Assembly: GCA_024685315.1 (NCBI GenBank)
Contig: JAIKVW010000032.1
Location: 1-37,897 of the forward strand
DNA from: Lachnospiraceae bacterium
Lineage (GTDB): Bacteria; Bacillota; Clostridia; Lachnospirales; Lachnospiraceae
Length of the DNA: 37,897 nt
Direction of reading: 5' to 3'
Part shown: piece after piece, positions 1 through 7,134 of the stretch
Layout: every line of letters begins with the position of its first letter
Numbering within the stretch: position 1 is the first letter of the stretch
Notes under the pieces: model-generated
What the model saw: only the letters and a program-made list of their open reading frames with translations
The model's database searches: none
What the model was told of the DNA's origin: nothing
Translations under genes and position numbers: made by a program

Positions 1-2
1 CG

Positions 3-3000
3 GCAACTCTGACGGAGCTGGGGCAAACGTATTACGCGACCGGGACTATCGGGTCGTTCCAGAACACCGCGATAACCAGCGTTAAATTTGAGGACAGCGA
101 GGATGAATCGCAGCAGCTCCGGATAGGTACTGATACATTCTTCGGATGTTCGAAGTTAACGAGTGTAGAGATACCCGGGAAAGTAACAGCCATAGGGCAG
201 AAGGCATTCTACAACGATATTTCTTTAGAGAGCATTATCTTTACGGGTGATTATCCTGCCTCCGAAACCGGAATAGTCTACAATTGTTTCTGTGATACTA
301 TCACAAATGCGTATTACCCTTTCACTAATGAGACCTGGACCAGCGATAAGCTTAAGGATTACGGCGGGAGCATTACATGGCTGCCCGGCCGTCCCGGAGA
401 CATCCTGATCAGTTTTTCATATTTCCCGGATCCGGTCTTCAGAAACTATATCCTGGAAAACGTGGATACCGATAAGGACCAGCTCCTAAGCAAGGAAGAG
501 CGTGAGGCTGTAACAGAATTTGTTTTCACAGATGATACGTTAAGGCTGATCCAGTCGCTTTCGGGGATAGAATATTTTGGGGAACTGGAGAAGCTGGAAA
601 CGACGTGCGCGGTTACCAGACTTAACTTATCAGCAAACAGGAAACTGGAAAGTGTAAGCTGCCTTGGTGGATACCTTGAGAGCCTTGTACTTGGGTCGCA
701 GCCGGATCTTCTGACACTTGACTGCAGCGGAAACAGCCTTGAGACTCTGGTCGTTTCAGGGTGCACTGCCCTAACGTCCCTTGATTGTCATGGAAATTTT
801 CTGACAGGACTTGACCTTACCCAGAATACCAGACTCGAGTCGCTTGACTGTTCCGCAAACCGCCTTATCTATCTGGATCTGAGCAGCACGGGAGCCCTCA
901 CACAGGAGAACGCAGAATACTCGGGGCAGTATCCTCAGGCGATGATAGAATACGGCACAGATCTTGGGTACTATTTTGACCTGGATGATGTAGTTGGAAG
1001 CAGTCACTACAGTAAATTCAGCGTAGATTCAGTGACAGGGATCTCGGGGAGTACGGTAAGTTATACTATAGATGATGGGCATGTTCTGACAGTGATGGCT
1101 GAGCAGCCTGATTACGCGGATTACAGCTATCAGGTTGCGGACAGCGGCTTTGACCCCATGACCGGAAATCTGAATCTGGTACTTGAAACAGGCTGTTTTG
1201 TTGACGGGATCAGCTTCTCCTACAATCTCGACAATTTTGCGAGGTATGGGAATACGTCCGTTTATCATCCGACACTGTCTTACCTCATGATGGCGTTGGC
1301 AGACGCTGCCTATGATGCTGACAATATAAAGGCCGCGCATGAATCCCTCGGGATGACTAACTACCGGACATTCCGGTTCAACACGATGTCTCTGGATATG
1401 CCCGGATTCATGATAAGCAGCAAGACTCTCGACGACGGCACGAAGCTGGTCCTGATAACTATCAGGGGAACCAGCGGAGAAATAACCGATTTCGGCCCTG
1501 AATGGCAGGCAGATTTTCTGGGAGCCATCCCCGGTCTGGGTGGTCCTGCAACGAACTCTTTCTTTGACGTATGGGCCGAGCAGATATACCATACGCTAAG
1601 CAACCAGAACTACATCACGGACGGGGCGAAATACTTTGTTACCGGACACAGCAGGGGGGCCGGCGCGGGGAACCTCCTGGTCAAGAAGATGATCGACGGC
1701 GGAATCCCGAAAGACGATATCTTCGATTACAACTTTGCCTGCCCGGATACCGCAGCAGACTATGGCAACAAGTGGAATCCGGACGGGAAATACAGCTGCA
1801 TATTCAATATCGAGAACGCGATAGACCCTATCACTTTCATTCCCGGCATCTTGGGGGATATAGTAGGAGCTTTCCTTAAGGCCGGAGCAAGCGATAAGGT
1901 CCAGCTGATAGGCAGCTCAATCTACAACCTCACCCAGGGCGGGCTTGCCTGGGGCAAGTACGGGAACACCAAGTGGTTCTCGTCAGACTGGAACAATCTC
2001 GATAAAGCATACCTTACACTGGCTGATCTGAACCCGGAAAATGATGTTCCCGGGTTTGCTGAAGGCCATGTTCAAGGAAACTATATCGATCTGATGTCAA
2101 CACTGCCGCTGTACACCTCAGGGAAGAACTATGTTGAACTGAAGGCAAATCACCTCGCGGTGATGGGGGACACGCTCGGCAAGGGATTCGCCCAGCTCTT
2201 CTCCGTACAATGCCCGGTAGATATCATAGTAAGGGCAGAGGACGGTACCCCGGTAGCATCCGTTATCGGCGGAGAGGTCAATTACTATGATTCCGAGTTC
2301 GGAGAAGTGATAATACTTGTATCCGGAGACAGGAAACTCATCGTGGTGAACGGGGATGACAAATATACCGCGGAGCTTACGGGGACAGAAGAAGGCGAGA
2401 TGACCTTCTCAGTGGCGACCCTAGACTACAGCATAAACGAGATCGTAAGCGAGAAGGACTACACGGATGTGGAGATCACCGAAGAGAAGAACATGAAGGC
2501 GGAGACCGGCGGAGATATAGCCTCAGAGGATACTATCCTTTATGTCATCGGGGAAGAAGACCAGCCGATAGCTGAGGTAGGGGAAGACGGGACCGAGACC
2601 CCGATAGAATGCCCTGTAAGCGGAGTATCGGTCGATAATGAATCCCTGGATATCGTGATCGGTGGGACTGCCAGAATAAATGCGCTTGTCAGGCCCTCGA
2701 ACGCAGCGAACACGAACCTGGTATGGACCAGCTCTGATCCTTCCATAGCAGAGGTAGATGAAAACGGAGCCGTGACGGTACATAAGACCGGCACGGTCCT
2801 GATCACCGCGACGACCGAGGAGGGAGGATTCACAGCGTCCTGCAGGGTAAGGGGGCTCTTCCTCGACGTAACGAATCCGAATGTTTTCTGGTATGAGCCG
2901 GTATACTGGGGGACAGAGAACGGGATCGTGAACGGATATGCAAATGCAGCGGGAATATATACGACATTCAGGCCGGCCAATCAGTGCACCCGACAGCAGA

Positions 3001-3464
3001 TGGTGACCTTCCTATGGAGGATCGCAGGCGAGCCTGAGCCTGAGTCGCAGGTGAGCCCGTTCTCAGACGTTAAGCTCAACAAGGACGGCAGCAAGCCTTA
3101 CTACTACGATGCGGTGCTGTGGGCCGCGGATCAGGGGATCGCGCAGGGCTACAGCGACGGGACATTTAAACCGACCGGAAACTGCCTGAGACGCCAGGCG
3201 GTGATGTTCATGTGGAGGATGGCAGGGATGCCGGAAGAAGACTATTCAGGCCTGGATGAGTTCGCGGATGTCCCGCAGTATAACAAGAACGGCAGCGAGA
3301 ACATATGGTACAAGCCTGTTATGTGGGCTGCTAAGCATGGGATCACCACAGGAGTGGTCGGCGCGGATTCATACATATTCAATGAAGGAGGCAACTGCCT
3401 CCGCCGCCAGATGGTGACCTTCCTCTGGAGATACAACGAGTATGTAATAAAGCCTGGAGATTAA
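3..3464 (+). CDS. SLH-anchored LRR/lipase-like surface protein (5' partial)
   Basis: The reading frame is open from the window edge, so the true start lies upstream; the GTG at 462 is inside the gene. Numbering from the first full codon, residues 1-130 hold BspA-type repeats (TFFGCSKLTSVEIP-like). Residues about 154-170 are an EF-hand-like loop (DTDKDQLLSKEE), followed by short LRRs (LESLDCSANRL type) to about 300. A lipase class 3-like region follows, with the nucleophile motif GHSRG (Ser550), an Asp in NIENAIDPI (Asp608) and a His in ANHLAVMG (His717), which are candidates for the triad. A Big_2-like domain lies at about 870-950 and three SLH repeats end the protein (about 955-1153). The SLH repeats should bind cell-wall polymer, placing a possible lipid or ester hydrolase on the cell surface. 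The substrate is unknown. The SLH end is closely similar to that of the protein at 4022-5596. Confidence 0.85.
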   Translation, partial: ATLTELGQTYYATGTIGSFQNTAITSVKFEDSEDESQQLRIGTDTFFGCSKLTSVEIPGKVTAIGQKAFYNDISLESIIFTGDYPASETGIVYNCFCDTITNAYYPFTNETWTSDKLKDYGGSITWLPGRPGDILISFSYFPDPVFRNYILENVDTDKDQLLSKEEREAVTEFVFTDDTLRLIQSLSGIEYFGELEKLETTCAVTRLNLSANRKLESVSCLGGYLESLVLGSQPDLLTLDCSGNSLETLVVSGCTALTSLDCHGNFLTGLDLTQNTRLESLDCSANRLIYLDLSSTGALTQENAEYSGQYPQAMIEYGTDLGYYFDLDDVVGSSHYSKFSVDSVTGISGSTVSYTIDDGHVLTVMAEQPDYADYSYQVADSGFDPMTGNLNLVLETGCFVDGISFSYNLDNFARYGNTSVYHPTLSYLMMALADAAYDADNIKAAHESLGMTNYRTFRFNTMSLDMPGFMISSKTLDDGTKLVLITIRGTSGEITDFGPEWQADFLGAIPGLGGPATNSFFDVWAEQIYHTLSNQNYITDGAKYFVTGHSRGAGAGNLLVKKMIDGGIPKDDIFDYNFACPDTAADYGNKWNPDGKYSCIFNIENAIDPITFIPGILGDIVGAFLKAGASDKVQLIGSSIYNLTQGGLAWGKYGNTKWFSSDWNNLDKAYLTLADLNPENDVPGFAEGHVQGNYIDLMSTLPLYTSGKNYVELKANHLAVMGDTLGKGFAQLFSVQCPVDIIVRAEDGTPVASVIGGEVNYYDSEFGEVIILVSGDRKLIVVNGDDKYTAELTGTEEGEMTFSVATLDYSINEIVSEKDYTDVEITEEKNMKAETGGDIASEDTILYVIGEEDQPIAEVGEDGTETPIECPVSGVSVDNESLDIVIGGTARINALVRPSNAANTNLVWTSSDPSIAEVDENGAVTVHKTGTVLITATTEEGGFTASCRVRGLFLDVTNPNVFWYEPVYWGTENGIVNGYANAAGIYTTFRPANQCTRQQMVTFLWRIAGEPEPESQVSPFSDVKLNKDGSKPYYYDAVLWAADQGIAQGYSDGTFKPTGNCLRRQAVMFMWRMAGMPEEDYSGLDEFADVPQYNKNGSENIWYKPVMWAAKHGITTGVVGADSYIFNEGGNCLRRQMVTFLWRYNEYVIKPGD

Positions 3465-3486
3465 AACAAAGCAGGGAAAAAGCAAA

Positions 3487-3960
3487 ATGAGAGCAGCAAT
3501 TATTGGCACGGGTATGATCGCGGGGATCCATGCGGATGCGATCAGATCCTGCGGAGGGGAGATAGTTCTTGCAGTCAGCAGGACTTTGGAAGGAGCACAA
3601 AAATTTGCCGGAAGGTACGGTATCCCCAGCTCTTCCGACAGACTCCTTCCGGAAGAGCTGGAGGATGTCGACGCTATCTATATCTGCACCCCGCCCGAGA
3701 CGCACCTGGAGTATTTCAGGATAAGCGCGGAGGCGGGAAAGGCCGTTTTCTGCGAGAAACCTCTGGCACTCAGCGCGAGCGATGCCGAGGAAATATGCAG
3801 GATAGCCGAAGAGACGGGAATATTTGCGGCGGTAGATTTTAATAACAGATTTTATCACTCGGTGAACCTGATGAAAGAGAAGCTTTCAGGCATAGGTGGG
3901 CCGGTCCTGGTGAACGGCCGCTACTATCAGGAAGCTATTAAGAAACTGCTTGGGAGTTGA
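3487..3960 (+). pseudogene. truncated Gfo/Idh/MocA oxidoreductase
   Basis: This 157-residue reading frame has the N-terminal NAD(P)-binding fold of the Gfo/Idh/MocA family: GTGMIAG at residues 7-13 and EKPLALS at about 90-96. It matches the intact protein at 5612-6670 almost residue for residue up to the YYQE motif (about residue 149). It then diverges into eight unrelated residues and stops, so the whole substrate-binding C-terminal domain is missing. The ATG follows a GGGAAAAAGCAAA leader nearly identical to that of the intact copy, 22 bases after the upstream SLH gene. I infer a broken product of a tandem duplication. A short Rossmann-only protein could still be made, but enzymatic activity is unlikely. 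Confidence 0.85.
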
Positions 3961-3984
3961 CAGCCGCCGTATAGTTAATAGTAA
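3957..3984 (+). promoter_or_regulatory. weak candidate promoter of second SLH gene
   Basis: TTGACA at 3957-3962 overlaps the stop codon of the truncated oxidoreductase. TAGTAA lies 16 bases further on (3979-3984). The -35 box is perfect but the -10 is poor, so this is only a candidate start for transcription of the gene at 4022. Confidence 0.3.
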
Positions 3985-4021
3985 GCACAGAGATGATATT
4001 TGCCATGGGGGAGAATGTCAA

Positions 4022-5596
4022 ATGAAACGAGCCAGAAATATTCTATACCTTTTTATTTCCGTAACTGTTTTATGTATATGGGGGATCGTCAGAGGGCCTC
4101 AGATCGTCAATGCTGCTTCGGATGTGGAGATCTCAGAAAAAAACTTTCCCGATTCAAATTTCAGGGAGTATGTGAGCGATAGCTTTGATCTCGATGGAAA
4201 TGGCAGACTGTCCAGTGCGGAGATCGCGAAGATCGAAAAGATAGACATTGCCGGCAGCGAAGACAGCTATTCTGAATTGACTGGGATAGAGTATTTTACT
4301 TATCTGAAGGAACTCTACTGCAAGGGCAAATCCATAAAGGGACTCGATGTCAGTAAAAATAAAAAGCTTGAAGTCCTGAGCTGTGACAATTTGGGCAGCA
4401 CGGTACTGAGCGGCCTTTCCCAGCTGAAATATTTAGAGTGCAGCGGGGGAGTTTCGTGGATGTTTACTCCTGGTCCGGATGATCCTTCGATCGATGTGAG
4501 GAAAAACACCAGATTAGAAGAACTGCATATTCAGTTTTCAAATTTATATTCTCTGGACCTTAGCAACAATAAGGCGCTTAAAGTACTCGACCTGTTCTTC
4601 TCGAGTCTGCAGGAAGCTCCTGATCTATCCGAAAATGTAAATCTTCGTGAGATAAACTGTGCAGGGGACAGGATGACGCTTGAATCACTGGATCTTAGCA
4701 GCTGTATTAATCTGCAGAAACTGGTATGCAATGCAGGAACTACGCTTAAGACCCTGAAAATAAGCATGGTCCCAGGCAATACTTTGAATATAACCACATA
4801 TCTGGAAACTTATACCGATTGGGTATGGACAAGTTCAAATGACAAAGCTGCCCGTGTCGAAAACTGTGAGATCAGTGATCCGAACGATAACTTTATCAGG
4901 GCGATTTTCCCCGGTAAAACGGTAGTTACGATTCCGAAGATATATGATACTGGTAATGATTTATCATGCGAGGTAAGCGTTGTTTATAAAGACGTAACGG
5001 ATCCGGGTGTTTTCTGGTACGAACCGGTCTATTGGGGAACCGAAAAAGGCATCATTAAAGGATACCCTAGTGACAGTGGTTATTATACGACATTCAGGCC
5101 TGCGAACCAGTGTACCCGCCAGCAGATGGTGACCTTCCTCTGGAGGATAGCCGGGGAGCCGGATCCGTCGTCAGATGTAAGTCCGTTTTCAGATGTGAAG
5201 CTGAACGATGACGGGAGCAAGCCGTTCTACTACGACGCGGTTCTGTGGGCGGCAGAGAAAGGCATAGCGAAGGGATATAAGGACGGTACATTTAAACCTC
5301 AGGACAAGTGCCTCCGCCGTCAGGCCGTTATGTTTTTATGGAGAATGGCAGGGGAGCCCAAAGAAGACTATTCTAACCTGGAGCCCTTTGTGGATGTCCC
5401 GCAGTACGATGACGACGGGGAAGAGAATCTCTGGTACAGGCCTGTCATGTGGGCGGCAAAGCATGGAATCACTACCGGCGTGGTCGGCGCGGATTCACAT
5501 ATATTCAATGAGGGAGGCGACTGCCTCCGCCGCCAGATGGTGACCTTCCTCTGGAGATACAATGAGTATATCATAAAGCCTGGAGAGTTAAACTGA
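4022..5596 (+). CDS. secreted LRR protein with three SLH repeats
   Basis: The ATG at 4022 is chosen because it follows a GGGGAGA ribosome site by eight bases and opens a clear signal peptide (MKRARNILYLF... cut near VNAAS, about residue 32). The frame is open further upstream but that part lacks export features. The mature protein of about 490 residues starts with an FPDSNFREY motif and an EF-hand-like loop (DLDGNGRLSSAE). Irregular short LRRs of the LEVLSC/LKVLDL type follow (about 80-230), then a degenerate Ig-like segment (about 235-320, VWTSSNDKAARVENC), then three SLH repeats (about 322-520) ending NEYIIKPGELN. It has the same plan as the gene at 3-3464 but lacks the lipase-like region. 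SLH repeats imply non-covalent anchoring to the cell wall. The ligand of the LRR part is unknown. Confidence 0.85.
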   Translation: MKRARNILYLFISVTVLCIWGIVRGPQIVNAASDVEISEKNFPDSNFREYVSDSFDLDGNGRLSSAEIAKIEKIDIAGSEDSYSELTGIEYFTYLKELYCKGKSIKGLDVSKNKKLEVLSCDNLGSTVLSGLSQLKYLECSGGVSWMFTPGPDDPSIDVRKNTRLEELHIQFSNLYSLDLSNNKALKVLDLFFSSLQEAPDLSENVNLREINCAGDRMTLESLDLSSCINLQKLVCNAGTTLKTLKISMVPGNTLNITTYLETYTDWVWTSSNDKAARVENCEISDPNDNFIRAIFPGKTVVTIPKIYDTGNDLSCEVSVVYKDVTDPGVFWYEPVYWGTEKGIIKGYPSDSGYYTTFRPANQCTRQQMVTFLWRIAGEPDPSSDVSPFSDVKLNDDGSKPFYYDAVLWAAEKGIAKGYKDGTFKPQDKCLRRQAVMFLWRMAGEPKEDYSNLEPFVDVPQYDDDGEENLWYRPVMWAAKHGITTGVVGADSHIFNEGGDCLRRQMVTFLWRYNEYIIKPGELN

Positions 5597-5611
5597 TAAG
5601 GGAAAAGCAAA

Positions 5612-6670
5612 ATGAGAGCAGCTATTATTGGCACGGGCATGATCGCCGGGATCCATGCGGATGCAGTCAGATCCTGCGGAGGGAAGACGGTCCTTGCTGT
5701 CAGCAGGACTTTGGAGGGAGCTCAGAAATTCGCCGGAAAGTACGGTATCACCCGGTATTCCGACAGGCTTCTTCCTGAAGACCTGGAGGAGGTTGACGCG
5801 GTTTACATCTGTACTCCTCCGGCGGCCCACCTTGAATACTTCAGGATATGCGCCGAGGCAGGGAAAGCGGTCTTCTGCGAGAAGCCTCTGGCACTTTCCG
5901 AGGCGGACGCAGAGGATATCTGCCGGATAGCAGAGGAGAGCGGTATTTTTGCCGCGGTCGGGTTTAACAACAGGTTCTACCCGGCGGTAAACATTATGAA
6001 AGAAAGGCTTGCCGGGATCGGGGAGCCGGTGCTTGTCGCAGGACATTATTACCAGGAGTTCCACATACTTCCCTGCCCGTATTCCTGGAGATATGAGGAT
6101 CCCCTGAGAGCTGTCAGCGAGATTGGATCGCACTACCTTGACCTTGTGAGATATGTGACGGGCCTCGAGATAGATCCGGATTCGGTTACTGCCTCTTTCA
6201 GGACAGTAAAGCCTGAGCGCGTGGTGAAGGACGGGATAATGTACCCGGCGGATTCTGCCGGAGAAGAGGATCTGCTGGATGATAGCCGGAAGATCACGGT
6301 GAGCAGTGAAGATATCGCCGTTGTGAGCTTTTCGCTGGAAAACGGGGCCCTTGGGAACGCTGTATTCTCCGAGACCGCGGCAGGACGATCGAATGACCTC
6401 GCGATAGAAGTCTTCTCGGGGGACAGTTCGATTGCATGGGAGTCGGAGCATTCCTACCAGCTGAAGTCAGGCAGGTACGGAGAGGGAGTGACCACTATCA
6501 CCGACGCGTTCGGAGGAGGCTTTCCGGAGACCTTCAGGGAGAGCGCGAAGGTATTCATGGATTCCGTCCGGACCGGGAAGCGAGATCCCCGGCTCGCATC
6601 GCTCGAAGACGGACTGGCAAGCGTGAGGCTCGCGGAGGCCATAAAGGAGAAGGCTTCGAGGAGACCATAA
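5612..6670 (+). CDS. Gfo/Idh/MocA family oxidoreductase
   Basis: A 352-residue cytoplasmic NAD(P)-dependent dehydrogenase-like protein of usual family length. GTGMIAG at 7-13 is the dinucleotide-binding loop. FCEKPLALS at about 88-96 carries the family lysine (Lys91). The central EIGSHYLDLVRYVTG stretch supplies the conserved Asp/His-type catalytic region of the C-terminal domain. These enzymes usually oxidise or reduce a sugar or inositol hydroxyl, but the substrate cannot be told here. The ATG at 5612 follows GGGAAAAGCAAA and lies 15 bases after the SLH gene, so the two are probably co-transcribed. A role in making or modifying surface sugars would fit the neighbour but is inference. The 3' end has been altered by a 26-base tandem duplication (6639-6690) that brings in the present stop codon. 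Confidence 0.88.
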   Translation: MRAAIIGTGMIAGIHADAVRSCGGKTVLAVSRTLEGAQKFAGKYGITRYSDRLLPEDLEEVDAVYICTPPAAHLEYFRICAEAGKAVFCEKPLALSEADAEDICRIAEESGIFAAVGFNNRFYPAVNIMKERLAGIGEPVLVAGHYYQEFHILPCPYSWRYEDPLRAVSEIGSHYLDLVRYVTGLEIDPDSVTASFRTVKPERVVKDGIMYPADSAGEEDLLDDSRKITVSSEDIAVVSFSLENGALGNAVFSETAAGRSNDLAIEVFSGDSSIAWESEHSYQLKSGRYGEGVTTITDAFGGGFPETFRESAKVFMDSVRTGKRDPRLASLEDGLASVRLAEAIKEKASRRP

Positions 6671-6690
6671 AGGAGAAGGATTCGCGGAAA
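6639..6690 (+). repeat. 26-base tandem duplication at gene end
   Basis: Two adjacent 26-base copies (6639-6664 and 6665-6690), each starting CCATAAAGGAGAAGG, differ at three positions. The second copy is read in another frame and supplies the TAA stop of the oxidoreductase at 6668-6670. Confidence 0.8.
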
Positions 6691-6907
6691 AATACGGACA
6701 GATCAGACTGAGGCAGGTATTCTAGGACTTGATCATCGGGGATGTCTGGCATTCCATTTTGTTTTTCTGACATCCCTGAAAATTTCCGGGGTATGTCAGA
6801 GAGCTTTTTAAGCAAGTTGTGACACCGCCCAATCTATGTCAAAAAGGCGAAAAACTCATATTGACATCTCGCATATTGTGAGATGGCGGTGGTGCTGGAT
6901 AGTCAGT

Positions 6908-6949
6908 AATCGGGGGACAGACATCTAAAAGGGATGTCTGCCCCCGATT
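6908..6949. terminator. long hairpin, possible bidirectional terminator
   Basis: Arms AATCGGGGGACAGACATC (6908-6925) and GATGTCTGCCCCCGATT (6933-6949) pair fully apart from one bulged A, with a 7-base loop. It lies between convergent genes. The bases after it (CTTGCTTTAAT) are only modestly T-rich, so termination is likely but not certain. Confidence 0.5.
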
Positions 6950-7112
6950 CTTGCTTTAATGACACAAGGGCAAAAAGTTTTAGTGAGGGAAGTCAGAATT
7001 CCAAAAACACGGATCTGACATATTTCGGGGTATGTCATGAGTCCTGAAAACAGGCTCCTGACACCACACCATCCGTTCAGCCCACCCTAACGAGCCTCCG
7101 TCAGCCTCCCTG

Positions 7113-7134
7113 GCGAGCCCCCAAGGGGACTCGC
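7113..7134 (-). terminator. hairpin just after Lon-like protease gene
   Basis: GCGAG-C-CCCC pairs with GGGG-A-CTCGC directly beyond the stop codon of the minus-strand protease gene. There is no U-tract, so it may stabilise the mRNA end rather than act as a full intrinsic terminator. Confidence 0.4.

Larger units (their letters stand above)
6671..7134. other. intergenic region rich in TGACA/TGTCA dyads
   Basis: I see no convincing gene in this 464-base gap between convergent genes. It holds several inverted repeats ending in TGACA(T)/(A)TGTCA: 6738-6776 (GGGATGTC with GACATCCC), 6908-6949 (a long hairpin) and 7016-7037 (TGACATA with TATGTCA). The motif CGGGGTATGTCA occurs at about 6787 and 7026, each followed after 20-odd bases by TGACACC, so the flanks look like diverged direct repeats. 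It could be a degenerate palindromic repeat cluster or a structured RNA. Confidence 0.5.

Noticed and set aside
3950-4021. Longer N-terminus for the second SLH protein
   Set aside because: The extra 24 residues are hydrophilic and would block the signal peptide; the ATG at 4022 has a proper ribosome site.
3487-5596. Insertion sequence responsible for the broken oxidoreductase
   Set aside because: I found no transposase, terminal inverted repeats or target duplication; tandem duplication by recombination explains the layout better.
5588-6451. Minus-strand frame of 287 codons
   Set aside because: Antisense to the Gfo/Idh/MocA gene, whose product is well conserved in the plus frame.
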